Shown: in pieces, positions 1-7,147 of the stretch
Layout of the letters: every line of letters starts with the position of its first letter
Numbering within the stretch: the first letter of the stretch is position 1
NCBI GenBank assembly: GCA_030606765.1
Contig: JAUWFX010000024.1
Location: 1-14,480 of the forward strand
Length of the DNA stretch: 14,480 nt
Direction of reading: 5' to 3'
Source: Dehalococcoidia bacterium
Lineage (GTDB): Bacteria > Chloroflexota > Dehalococcoidia > GIF9 > AB-539-J10
Position numbers and translations under genes: made by a program
Notes under the pieces: model-generated
The model's input: the letters and a program-made list of their open reading frames with translations, nothing else
Database searches by the model: none
Told to the model about the DNA's origin: nothing

Positions 1-372
1 CCTGGTTCCGGTGTTTTCCTGCCTGATATTACATTTGCCAGGATGGCATTAGTGTACTGTAGCTATGGCTTCTGGGAAGCCATAGAAAAGGCAACCGATG
101 TGGCCGGTGGACTTGTAATAACAATGCCTTCTGAAAAAGAACTGAAAAATCCAGAAACCAGTGAGTATGTTAAGAAATACCTCAAGTCGGTAGCGCCTGC
201 GGAAAAGAGATTGAGGATTAGCAAGTTCCTGCAGAACTGGGTGTGTGGACTACATGGAGCGGGTACATGGGTAGGTGGTGGAGTACCATATGGTGCATTG
301 ATGGCAGTTTATAATTCAACAGACTGGGAGCAAAAGAAAGGGTTGGCTGAGAAGCTGGCGGGACTCAAGTGA
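1..372 (+). CDS. HpaB / 4-hydroxybutyryl-CoA dehydratase-family protein, C-terminal end (partial)
   Basis: The reading frame is already open at base 1 and closes with TGA at 370-372, so only the last 123 residues are visible and the true start lies to the left. The tail has features I associate with the 4-hydroxyphenylacetate 3-monooxygenase (HpaB) / 4-hydroxybutyryl-CoA dehydratase superfamily: a segment reading ATDVAGGLVITMPSEKEL, an NPET motif, a helix with FLQNWV, the HGAGTW turn, and a closing basic helix ending in LAGLK. Members are flavin-linked: they either hydroxylate phenolic rings using reduced FAD or dehydrate 4-hydroxybutyryl-CoA with an extra 4Fe-4S cluster. The cluster ligands and flavin site lie outside the window, so these two activities cannot be separated here. 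No terminator-like hairpin with a T run follows. Family assignment is fairly secure; substrate is unknown. Confidence 0.75.
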   Translation, partial: PGSGVFLPDITFARMALVYCSYGFWEAIEKATDVAGGLVITMPSEKELKNPETSEYVKKYLKSVAPAEKRLRISKFLQNWVCGLHGAGTWVGGGVPYGALMAVYNSTDWEQKKGLAEKLAGLK

Positions 373-585
373 AACCTAACCCAGCAACTTCCGTCTTTGT
401 TACGACACAAATATAACTATGGTATCCCCTTCTACATACCCATTTCGACGCCAAAATAACGCCAATTTCTCAGATATGCCCTGAAGCTAATTGAGCAACA
501 ATAGTGACGATTAGATAGCCTACAAAGCAAGTTTTAGGTTAGGAATGTTGAGCAACTGACTACTCTCCTACATAGTAGTCAGTGG
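373..585. other. Intergenic stretch with a perfect 9-bp stem-loop
   Basis: No coding signal is seen between the HpaB-like stop and the nitroreductase remnant. The main structure is a stem with arms ACTGACTAC (555-563) and GTAGTCAGT (575-583), separated by 11 bases. It lies directly beyond the stop codon of the minus-strand nitroreductase remnant and beyond the end of the plus-strand HpaB-like gene. No run of T follows on either strand, so it is not a typical intrinsic terminator, though it could slow transcription from either side. Confidence 0.45.
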
Positions 586-867
586 TTAGGTACGACAGGT
601 GGCAATAAACTCTGCGATTTGCCTCTCCGTACGCAACCTAGCCTTGTCATAGTAATCATAGTGAACCAGTTCATCCCTAGCTCTAACTGATTTTGGTGGT
701 AGCACCATATCAGGATAGTCCGCTGCCATCATATGGCATATCTCCAATTCCTTTGGTATGTTCAAAAGAACCTTAATAAGGGTTTGAACACAGGGCGAGG
801 CAACCGCAGACACCCATTGCGGCCCTGGACCCAGGCTGGTAGCTGCCTCAAGAAGTACCGTGACCAG
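586..867 (-). pseudogene. Nitroreductase remnant, C-terminal half only
   Basis: Read on the minus strand, this frame matches the C-terminal half of the intact nitroreductase at 1204-1938. Shared landmarks, in order, are the LG.G.Q.VS turn, an IK.LL.IPKE helix, a YPDM motif, the DE(L/M)VHYD segment and a closing CRT just before or near the stop. The similarity stops near 864; the N-terminal half with the FMN phosphate-binding arginines and the Asn/Gln/Trp motif is absent. The frame continues open to 954, but those extra residues have no resemblance to the family and no ribosome-binding site precedes them. It is best read as a truncated paralogue of its neighbour. The break falls where the plus-strand remnant at 844-1122 begins. 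Confidence 0.7.
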
Positions 868-1122
868 GGTGTATATATAAACGGCTGTCCTCCCCTCGAA
901 CCTTTTCCCCTGTGGGCCATAGTTGACCGGGAGGACTATACAGAAATAGAGCAACTAGACAGAGAAAGAATAGCTAGCGAGGACCCACTCTTTAGAAAAC
1001 ATATGGAGAAACTCGCAAGGGAGTTCGAACAGTCCAGAGTAGCAGGAAGTCGGAAGGAAAAGGAAACGTTAGTCCCTACAGGCCAATCTTTTCCTAAGCG
1101 TTTCTCAAACGGGCAAAACTAA
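844..1122 (+). pseudogene. C-terminal remnant of an unidentified protein
   Basis: This plus-strand frame reads like a genuine protein tail from about CLKKYRDQGVYINGCPP (844 onward) to the TAA at 1120-1122. Visible features are a GCPP motif with two prolines and a nearby Pro-Phe-Pro-Leu-Trp, then a charged helix (DREDYTEIEQLDRERI and a Lys/Glu/Arg-rich continuation) and a basic tail. The GCPP turn recalls iron-sulfur or metal-site loops, but I do not recognise the family and assign no function. Upstream of 844 the frame is only the antisense of the nitroreductase remnant, so the real N-terminus is missing. No start codon with a ribosome-binding site serves it. I treat it as a broken gene whose 5' part was deleted together with that of the facing nitroreductase. 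Confidence 0.45.
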
Positions 1123-1203
1123 TCTCTCCGCCGGGCATATGCTGCCGGTTGACTGAATCAACGTAGCACTGACCGAGTTTCTATTGGCTTGTATCTTTTG
1201 TCA

Positions 1204-1938
1204 TCACTTCTTGGGTGGCAATGGTGTGCCATCCTGGGCAACCGTCTCGGTACGACAGAGAATGGTGTAGTCATCGATTTGCTGCTGCGTCCGGTACTTG
1301 GACACATCAAAGAAATCATAGTGAACCATCTCATTCTTGTCTCTCATAGTCTTCCCAGGTGGTTCCATATCGGGATAGCCGATCACCAGCAGTTCGTACA
1401 CCATGAACTCTTTGGGGATTTCTAGAAGGGCTTTGATTTGTGCCTGTGCAAAAGGGGTCTCAATAACGGATACCTGCTGTGCACCAAGTCCTAGTGTGTT
1501 TGCTGCCAGGATCATATATATGAGGGCATTTGCCATGGTTGTGATAAAGATTGAGTCACTAATTGTCATGGTCATGGATTTGGGATAAATCTCTTTGGTT
1601 CTAGTGTCACCGCAAGGTAGAATGAATATCGGCGCAGTAGCAAATCCTGGCTTTCCCGCGGGCGGTGTAGCATATTTAGGAAACCTGAGCTTTGGCTCCC
1701 TGAGCATCTCCATCTTGTGGGTAATGCCATACTGCTCCTGTGCTATTTCTGCGATCTTGTCTCTTAACTCCTTTTTCTTTATGACAATGAACTCCCAGGG
1801 CTGTGAGTTGCCTCCTGAAGGAGCCCAGCGGGCAGCTTCTATGATTTTGTCGATATATTCATTGGGTATAGGATCAGATTTGAATTTGCGGATGCTCCTC
1901 CTCTTTTTTGCCAGTTCCAGAAAATCCTCATAATTCAT
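1204..1938 (-). CDS. Nitroreductase-family FMN oxidoreductase
   Basis: A complete 244-residue member of the NADH/NADPH-dependent nitroreductase family, cytoplasmic flavoproteins that are usually dimers and reduce nitroaromatics, quinones, enones or halogenated phenols. The N-terminal RRSIRKF (residues 13-19) supplies the arginines and serine that hold the FMN phosphate. WAPSGGNSQPWEF (about 38-50) is the classic second FMN-contact motif. The C-terminal GLGAQQVSV and GYPDMEPPGK segments complete the isoalloxazine pocket. The ATG at 1936-1938 is preceded by a good ribosome-binding site, GGGAGGC (minus strand, 1943-1949). Length is normal for a single-domain nitroreductase (about 170-250 residues), with a C-terminal extension of about 50 residues that carries HYDFFD. 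The same extension exists in the truncated copy at 586-867, so both belong to one subfamily. Substrate cannot be set from sequence. Confidence 0.88.
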   Translation of the reverse strand: MNYEDFLELAKKRRSIRKFKSDPIPNEYIDKIIEAARWAPSGGNSQPWEFIVIKKKELRDKIAEIAQEQYGITHKMEMLREPKLRFPKYATPPAGKPGFATAPIFILPCGDTRTKEIYPKSMTMTISDSIFITTMANALIYMILAANTLGLGAQQVSVIETPFAQAQIKALLEIPKEFMVYELLVIGYPDMEPPGKTMRDKNEMVHYDFFDVSKYRTQQQIDDYTILCRTETVAQDGTPLPPKK

Positions 1939-1942
1939 AAAT

Positions 1943-1949
1943 GCCTCCC
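1943..1949 (-). promoter_or_regulatory. Ribosome-binding site for the nitroreductase
   Basis: GGGAGGC on the minus strand ends four bases before the ATG at 1936-1938 and supports that start. Confidence 0.7.
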
Positions 1950-2037
1950 TGTTGCGTTCTCTGTGCTAGTTTTGCGATCCGTCGCGGTGAAAAGAACTCC
2001 CGTTAGTCGCTAAATAGTCTCCGCCAGTTCTATTTGC

Positions 2038-2403
2038 TCAAGGACTGCTTTCTGCACTTCTCTTCATCCCTTTGAGTCTGCCCAGAGCTTCCTCATATCT
2101 CTTATCTTCCTTGGCCCATTCTTTAGGTCTGTCGCACGGAAAACCCTGGCACTGATAGCAGAATTGCAGTCCCTTCTTATCAACACAGCACTCAAGTATC
2201 CAACAGTTTGCCGACCAGTGCTGTGCTCTGTCTCCCTTACAACCCAAACAATGGATGTCTTGAGGCCTTATCTCTGGGGCTTCGCGTTCCTTGAACCAGT
2301 CTGCAATGCTATGTGCTAATTCAGGACTGTCTGTGGCCCGAAGGATGTCACATTCTTTACAGTCCAAGCCGCAGGCTGCTACTAGGTCGCTTGGTTTGCT
2401 CAT
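2038..2403 (-). CDS. DUF3795 cysteine-rich protein
   Basis: A 121-residue cytoplasmic protein with the cysteine layout of DUF3795: an N-terminal ACGLDCKECDI (Cys 11, 15 and 18), a central CLGC (52 and 55), further cysteines at 67, 72 and 73, and a final CYQCQGFPC (82, 85, 90). The paired cysteines almost certainly bind zinc or an iron-sulfur cluster. The biochemical role of the family is not established. It is common in anaerobic bacteria and archaea and usually stands alone. The ATG at 2401-2403 has a strong ribosome-binding site (GGAGGTG, minus strand 2408-2414). The tail after residue 95 is charged and probably helical. It shares orientation with the nitroreductase, 99 bases downstream, and could be co-transcribed with it. 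No truncation is seen. Confidence 0.85.
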   Translation of the reverse strand: MSKPSDLVAACGLDCKECDILRATDSPELAHSIADWFKEREAPEIRPQDIHCLGCKGDRAQHWSANCWILECCVDKKGLQFCYQCQGFPCDRPKEWAKEDKRYEEALGRLKGMKRSAESSP

Positions 2404-3072
2404 TTCTCACCTCCAATACATATGTTACACGCAGTCCTCATGCTCCGAAGTGATATCAATGGATGGTACCCTCTCTTGGTCCACTGCCCCGGCTACTTCA
2501 TCAGGCAAAACGCACATCCTAATCCTATTATATCATTATATCACTTGCTAGCTCAGTGAAGTTTGAGGATAGCTTGGGGCTTTGCCAGGACATAAACATC
2601 ATTTAGGGCAAGTCCATCGCCCAATCCAAAGGGCATACCTCCTCTTGATATTCAGATACCTGTCTCTGACCTATTTGGATTTTGGCGATAGTGGTGTACA
2701 TGTGGCCGTGTAGTAGGCGGATTACAGGAATCAGCGGAGCAGTTCGATGATTTTTGGAGGCAAAAGGTCAGTCCGTTAGCAAAATCCCTAGATTGAAAAT
2801 CGGGTTGAGAGGATTTGAACCTCCGGTCATCTAAACCCCATCCATATGATTCATAGCTTCTCTATGAGTATGATTTTCCCAGCTCGATCGGGACTGACAA
2901 AACCAAATAGCTCTCTCTATTTGACTGAACCAACACTGCCACAAAGTAAGAGCCGAAGCCGAGCCTCGACTCTCATACCAACTACCCCATTACGCAAAGC
3001 TCACAAGCGAGAAGGCCCGTCATATCTTCGGGAAAACTATGAATGCTACTGCCCAGTCATAATAGAAATGCA
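2404..3072. other. Gene-free stretch with tRNA-like and hairpin-rich sequence
   Basis: No convincing protein gene is present. The left part (2404-2790) shows nothing recognisable. From 2800 to about 2923 the minus strand carries a tRNA 3'-end fragment followed upstream by three stem-loops: 2851-2867 (TCATAG/CTATGA), 2877-2893 (TCCC/GGGA) and 2904-2923 (CAAATAG/CTATTTG, perfect 7 bp with a 6-base loop). A string at 2975-2996 reads, on the minus strand, like a tRNA D-arm (TGGGGTAGTTGGTA) but cannot be folded with the other pieces into a tRNA of normal size. A structured RNA transcribed on the minus strand is possible but unproven. Confidence 0.4.
2800..2828 (-). tRNA. tRNA 3'-end fragment (tRNA-Pro-like), not a complete tRNA
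   Basis: On the minus strand GGAGG-TTCAAAT-CCTCT forms a T-arm (one G-U pair), followed by CAACCCG and a discriminator A, which resembles the 3' strand of a tRNA-Pro acceptor stem. No CCA is encoded. The expected partner CGGGTTG is not found at tRNA distance upstream, and no anticodon arm can be drawn. The piece is therefore a remnant, possibly the 3' end left behind by an integrating element. The amino-acid identity rests only on the acceptor sequence and is weak. Confidence 0.4.
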
Positions 3073-4296
3073 CTATTCTCCATTATGCTGAGCCTTCCTA
3101 GTCCTTGTGCCTGTGTCGTGTAGTGGTATCATAAATATGGCAGCTGTGGCTATGGCGATGGAGATGACAAAATAACCAGTGGTCGGGCTGGACGCTGCAA
3201 TTGGCGTAAATACATAAGGCATAAAGAGAAAGCCCCCGATGTGTTCCCCCGTCAGGACTATGCCAGTTGCGCCGCCTGCAAATTTGGGGCCGATCGTAGG
3301 AAGCTCGACGGGGAAGGTCAGTAGAACTGCTAAGTATCCGAGGAAGAAACCGCCTAGTGCACCCAGGATCCATGTCAGCATGCTAATGGCGCTGACCCAG
3401 GCAAGAAAAAGAAGCACTGCGCTGAGCAGCATGCTCCATACCACTACCGGTTTTCTCAATCCTAGTCGGTCGGAGAGCATTGGAAGAAAGAACAGTCCAC
3501 AAACCATGGCGTACACCACAACCGAGGAGAATAATGCTGCTGTCCTTGTTGGAACATGATGTATCTGTTGCAGCATGACTGGAAGCGATGATATGTAACT
3601 GAGAATCGCTCCTAGGGAGAGGAACAAGATAATAAAGAGTATCCAAATATCTTTTACCCTGACGCTATGCCTCAAGCTTTGCCTGAGGCCCACCGATAGC
3701 TCAGTTCCCAGCATAGTCATTGGTGTACTTCTGCCCAGGATAGTCCACAAGGCTGCCGCTACCAGAGCAGCTATGCCTGTAATGAGGCAGGCTTGCTGCC
3801 ACGTGGCAAAGGCACCAGATGCGGCGAGGCCTGTGGCTGTCCCCATACCAACGCCTGTCATATAAAGCCCGGTCGCCAGGCCAACCTGTTTAGGCGGGAA
3901 CCACATAGCCACTAGTTTAGGCAGATTTGAAAATACCAATGCGGTACCTATCCCGAGGATGATACTTAAGCCAAACATTGGTCCGAAACTACCCACAAAT
4001 GTCCTGAAGATAGCTCCAAGTCCACCGAGGATTGCTCCGATACCTACTATCGACCTTGCTCCATAGCGATCGCCTAGCGCGCCTCCTAGCATGGCAGCCA
4101 CAACGATACCCAGCATTGGTCCCGTTATAGTCAGACTATACTGGACTTGGCTAAAACCCAGGTCCGGAATCAGGTCGTGAGGCCTCCCAGCCGGTATGTT
4201 ATGGGTAGTGAACAAGGACGCCGTAGCAAGCCAGGCAACGCCAAGAACGACCCAACGGTACCTCGAATATCCGTAAGAGTCTAGTTTTCCCAACAT
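3073..4296 (-). CDS. MFS transporter, possibly CynX/NimT-like
   Basis: A 407-residue integral inner-membrane protein of the major facilitator superfamily, probably with 12 transmembrane helices in two six-helix halves. The loop between helices 2 and 3 holds the MFS signature GALGDRYGARS (about residues 72-82). The matching loop of the second half reads LSDRLGLRKP (about 274-283). The central hydrophilic stretch near 185-215 separates the halves. The glycine-rich helices (GVGMGTATGL and GLGAIF) are typical of small-anion or organic-acid carriers, but the substrate cannot be read from sequence. The N-terminus is short and cytoplasmic with no signal peptide. The ATG at 4294-4296 lies about 20 bases from the nearest purine-rich site (GGGGAGG, near 4316-4322 on the minus strand). 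No in-frame ATG, GTG or TTG lies closer to that site, so the start is probable but translation may be weak. Confidence 0.85.
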   Translation of the reverse strand: MLGKLDSYGYSRYRWVVLGVAWLATASLFTTHNIPAGRPHDLIPDLGFSQVQYSLTITGPMLGIVVAAMLGGALGDRYGARSIVGIGAILGGLGAIFRTFVGSFGPMFGLSIILGIGTALVFSNLPKLVAMWFPPKQVGLATGLYMTGVGMGTATGLAASGAFATWQQACLITGIAALVAAALWTILGRSTPMTMLGTELSVGLRQSLRHSVRVKDIWILFIILFLSLGAILSYISSLPVMLQQIHHVPTRTAALFSSVVVYAMVCGLFFLPMLSDRLGLRKPVVVWSMLLSAVLLFLAWVSAISMLTWILGALGGFFLGYLAVLLTFPVELPTIGPKFAGGATGIVLTGEHIGGFLFMPYVFTPIAASSPTTGYFVISIAIATAAIFMIPLHDTGTRTRKAQHNGE

Positions 4297-4609
4297 TGGG
4301 ACACAGTATGTGGTTTCCTCCCCGCACTGTCAACATCGCATGTTCGCAATACAACATTCCTTTTAGCATCCCTATCAGCATAGGTTCCAAGCGACGATAA
4401 GAAGAAGGTCAATATGCCCAAAGCACTATCAGCCTATGAGCAGGAAATCATCATAACCTTCGTGAAAGTCGATTCTTTACATAACAATCGATATCATGAA
4501 AACGTTGGCCTCTAGGGTGTGCATCGTCAGCATAAGTGATAAGTGGGACACCTTAAGCCAAATTGTGTACTCAAGATTTACTTCCTGGTTCCGCTTCAGT
4601 TTCCACTAG

Positions 4610-4818
4610 TGACGTGCCCCCCAAAAAGGAGTCCAACTATAATGTTAGTCTAGAAGGACAGAAAGGGCTTCACTCCAGAGCAGATCATCAATAAACTCAG
4701 GGAAGCCGAGATTCACATCAACCAGGGTATCTCTATTGCCTCCCATCTGGATGATTTCACGACCAGAGATGACCTGTCTCAATGGTATTATCGCCAGGCA
4801 GTGACCGTCAACTCTTGA
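4610..4818 (+). pseudogene. IS3-family orfA remnant (transposase N-terminus)
   Basis: From 4654 the plus strand reads KDRKGFTPEQIINKLREAE, the typical beginning of an IS3-family OrfA helix-turn-helix protein (F-T-x-E-Q-I-I-x-x-L-R-E-A-E). After about NQGISIA the match to the family decays. A later WYYRQ may be what remains of the usual TYYRWR motif, and a TGA stops the frame at 4816-4818. A TAG at 4651-4653 separates it from the only nearby ATG. The sequence before it, TGACGTGCCCCCCAAAAAGG from 4610, looks like an IS3 left end (TG start followed by a C run and an A run). No OrfB with the DDE domain follows. This is a dead fragment and assignment rests on about 25 residues. Confidence 0.6.
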
Positions 4819-5038
4819 CTGGCTCCATAGCATGTTCTGTGGCAGGAACGCCTTAAGGAATCTATCGTGGCAGGCACTTCTGAGCAGAAAAATAGAGTGA
4901 GCAGGGTTTGTATCAGCATGGCTAAGGGCAATAGGATACTGTCATAAGGCTGCTTCAGCCCAGAAGCCGCAGAGTGCTAGTGATGGTGAGGTATGATGAC
5001 AGAGTGGCGCTGAGCATGATGATCGAGGGGTCCGGTAG

Positions 5039-5200
5039 AAATATACCAGCCTTGAAGACTCTCACTGGCCCAAAGCAGACACAGGCGAGCTCTATTGGCC
5101 GCAGAGCAAGGAGGAGGCAGTCAAGGGGCCGGGCAATATCATCTTCAGCCTAAGATGGGTGGATGATGGTGAACTCGTGGTGGGCACCCTGAAGCACTGA
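5039..5200 (+). pseudogene. Short open remnant of unknown origin
   Basis: Between TAG at 5036-5038 and TGA at 5198-5200 there is a 53-codon open frame without a start codon. Its composition is protein-like, with acidic and aromatic residues and a closing strand-like segment WVDDGELVVGTLKH. I do not recognise it. Codon choice looks coding, but the length is too small to be sure. It directly abuts the ISL3 remnant, so it could be a gene end interrupted by that insertion or simply a chance frame. Confidence 0.22.
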
Positions 5201-5376
5201 TGAAGGCAGTTGTGAACTACTTCCGTAAGCAGACAACTAACGGCTTTACCGAAGGCTGCCAGACTGAGGTCAAGACACTAAAGCGCGTATCTTATGGCCT
5301 GAGGAATGTCGATGTTTACTGGAGGAAAATGCTCCTGGGGTTTGTACCATCCCGTAGCTATTTCCACAGTATTTGA
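5200..5376 (+). pseudogene. ISL3-family transposase C-terminal remnant
   Basis: The plus strand reads MKAVVNYFRKQTTNGFTEG followed by CQTEVKTLKRVSYGLRN and VDVYWRKMLLGF. This matches the end of ISL3-family transposases, whose C-terminus has the pattern NYF..RTTN.F.EG.N..IK..KR..YG.RN...(F/Y).R.ILL. The glutamate in the TEG motif is the last acidic residue of the DDE catalytic triad, and it is retained. The two aspartates and the N-terminal zinc-binding and helix-turn-helix parts are missing. The frame ends with TGA at 5374-5376. With no intact partner it cannot move. Terminal inverted repeats were not recognised. Confidence 0.7.
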
Positions 5377-5423
5377 TATAGAGCCCCCACTATCCCCATT
5401 CAGCACGTCAGTGATACATCTTC

Positions 5424-5465
5424 TTGCCATTGTGAGGAGGACAGCGACGAAGCAATCCCTGGCAC
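5424..5465 (+). repeat. Dispersed intergenic repeat-like segment
   Basis: The segment containing CCATTGTGAGGAGGACAGCG and CGAAGCAATCCC closely resembles a short repeat (CATTGCGAGGAGCGAAGCGA followed by CGAAGCAATC) that I know to be scattered between genes in many bacterial draft genomes. Only one, slightly diverged copy is visible here, so its repeat status rests on recognition and not on counting copies in this window. Confidence 0.4.
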
Positions 5466-5557
5466 AAGGGAAAGCTTTCGATCCTAATCTCGGGCCAATG
5501 GCAGATGACGAGGCTCAAATGCCGCTGGTAGAGATCAGCAGTGGTAATTTACACCAC

Positions 5558-5587
5558 TTGACGGGATGCTATCTATCAAGGTAATGT
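5558..5587 (+). promoter_or_regulatory. Possible promoter for the aldehyde dehydrogenase operon
   Basis: TTGACG (5558-5563) is a good -35 element. An 18-base gap leads to TAATGT (5582-5587), a poor -10 match. It is the best candidate upstream of the operon and lies about 50 bases before the start codon. The weak -10 keeps confidence low. Confidence 0.28.
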
Positions 5588-5635
5588 ATAGTAAAAATTT
5601 AAGAAGGTCTAAGAAAATAGATCAGGAAGGTAATA

Positions 5636-7129
5636 ATGGCGATTTTAGAAGAACCAATAAAAGGAATAGTAGAAGTCAAAAATTACATTGATGGAGAATG
5701 GGTTGAGTCCGAAGGTGAGATTCAGGACGTGGTCAATCCAGTCAATAGTGAAGTGATTGCCAGAGTCCCGATTTCAACCAAGGAAGAGATTGACACCGCA
5801 GTTGAAGCGGCCAAAGTAGCTTTCCCTGATTGGCGGAGAACTCCACCGGTTGCTCGTGCCAGATGCCTCTTCCGTTTAAAGGAGTTGCTTGAGGAGAATT
5901 TTGAAGAGTTGAGCAGGGTACAAACTCAGGAGCATGGGAAGACAATCGATGAATCCAGAGGTGAGACCAGGCGCGGCATTGAAAATGTAGAAGTTGCCTG
6001 TGGTATTCCCACCCTGATGCAGGGTTATTATTCTGAAGATATCGCGTCCGGTATTGACGAATATCTTATTCCTACGCCACTGGGCGTCTTTGGTATCATC
6101 GGACCTTATAATTTCCCCTTCATGATTCCGCTCTGGTCAGCACCTTACGCCGTCGCGACTGGCAACTGCGTCGTAATCAAGCCCTCAAGCGAGGTTCCCT
6201 TAAGCCAGATGAAAATTGCGGAACTTGTAGATGAAGCAGGTTTTCCTCCTGGCGTCTGGAATGTAGTGAATGGTGGAAGAACGGTGGTCAAGGGAATGCT
6301 GGACCACCCAGATATTGAGGGTATTACTTTTGTCGGCTCAACTCCTACTGCCAAGGATGTTATCTACCCGAGGTGTGGTGCCACCGGCAAGCGGGTCATT
6401 GCTCAGGGCGGAGCCTCAAACTTTATGGTAATCATGCCGGATTGCAACCTGAGAGCAACCATACCGGCAATGATGACATCTTTCTTCGGTAATGCGGGGC
6501 AACGCTGCCTAGCTGGTCAGAACGCCATTATTGTTGGCGATGATGACCGTTTCTACAACGAATTTATTAACGGTGTTGTAGACACCGCTAAGAACATAGT
6601 AATTGGTAATGGTCTTGATGAGGAAGTTCAGATGGGTCCTGTCCGTGATACCGAGAAAAAGGGAAAAATACTTTCATATATCAGTAGTGGTATTGAAGAA
6701 GGTGCTAAGATAATACTTGATGGCAGGCGTGATTTCAAAATCAAAGGAGACTATCCCGATACCTGTTTCCTGGGCTCAACCATCATGGAAAACGTTAAAC
6801 CTGAAATGAAGATAGTTACCGAGGAGATATTCGGTCCCACCATGGGTATTATCCGTGTCAAAACCCTTGATGAAGCCATTAAAATATGTGACGACAATCC
6901 CTTCCATAATGCAGATGCTATTTTTACCTCGAATGGAAGAACTGCTCGAGAATTCAAGTATAGAGTCAAAAGCGGGAACGTTGGTATCAACATCGGTATA
7001 GTGGCACCCATGGCATTTTTCCCCTTCAGCGGGATGCGCGACTCCTTCTTCGGAATCTTACACACTCAAGGTAAGGAAGCCATCCGCTTCTTTACAGAAA
7101 GCAAGGTGGTAATTGAAAGGTGGCCCTAG
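5636..7129 (+). CDS. CoA-acylating methylmalonate-semialdehyde dehydrogenase-type ALDH
   Basis: A complete 497-residue NAD-dependent aldehyde dehydrogenase, cytoplasmic and normally a tetramer. The closest family is methylmalonate/malonate-semialdehyde dehydrogenase, which converts the semialdehyde plus CoA and NAD to propionyl-CoA or acetyl-CoA with loss of CO2. Catalytic Cys is 291 in GNAGQRCLAG, and the oxyanion Asn is 159 in GPYNFPF. The general-base Glu of ordinary hydrolytic ALDHs, normally in ELGG, is replaced here (RVIAQGGAS), as expected for CoA-dependent enzymes. Arg 108 and Arg 290 correspond to two arginines described as essential in Bacillus subtilis IolA. GSTPTAK (near 235-240) and the C-terminal PFSGMRDSFFG...HTQGKEAIRFFTESK are also family hallmarks. 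The ATG is preceded by AGGAAGG at 5624-5630. It heads an operon with a ferritin-like gene 18 bases downstream. Actual substrate could differ from methylmalonate semialdehyde. Confidence 0.85.
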   Translation: MAILEEPIKGIVEVKNYIDGEWVESEGEIQDVVNPVNSEVIARVPISTKEEIDTAVEAAKVAFPDWRRTPPVARARCLFRLKELLEENFEELSRVQTQEHGKTIDESRGETRRGIENVEVACGIPTLMQGYYSEDIASGIDEYLIPTPLGVFGIIGPYNFPFMIPLWSAPYAVATGNCVVIKPSSEVPLSQMKIAELVDEAGFPPGVWNVVNGGRTVVKGMLDHPDIEGITFVGSTPTAKDVIYPRCGATGKRVIAQGGASNFMVIMPDCNLRATIPAMMTSFFGNAGQRCLAGQNAIIVGDDDRFYNEFINGVVDTAKNIVIGNGLDEEVQMGPVRDTEKKGKILSYISSGIEEGAKIILDGRRDFKIKGDYPDTCFLGSTIMENVKPEMKIVTEEIFGPTMGIIRVKTLDEAIKICDDNPFHNADAIFTSNGRTAREFKYRVKSGNVGINIGIVAPMAFFPFSGMRDSFFGILHTQGKEAIRFFTESKVVIERWP

Positions 7130-7147
7130 TAATGGAGGAGATATAAA

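Larger units (their letters stand above)
4297..5635. other. 1.3-kb intergenic region of decayed mobile DNA
   Basis: No intact gene is present. The left 300 bases (4297-4609) show nothing identifiable apart from TCGATT/AATCGA repeats near 4470-4490. From 4610 there are remnants of at least two insertion-sequence families (IS3 at 4610-4818, ISL3 at 5200-5376). Between them lies a short open frame of unknown origin (5039-5200), and a dispersed-repeat-like segment follows at 5424-5465. The last 60 bases lead into the aldehyde dehydrogenase gene. Everything here appears non-functional except possibly the promoter of that gene. Confidence 0.6.

Noticed and set aside
1189..1933. Several plus-strand open frames across the nitroreductase
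   Set aside because: They are shadows of the minus-strand nitroreductase, which has clear motifs and a ribosome-binding site.
2846..3091. Plus-strand open frame of 81 codons
   Set aside because: It covers the hairpin-rich, tRNA-like stretch, has biased low-information composition and lacks a ribosome-binding site.
5306..5584. Plus-strand open frame of 92 codons before the aldehyde dehydrogenase
   Set aside because: It overlaps the ISL3 remnant in another frame and the dispersed repeat; no family resemblance and no convincing start.
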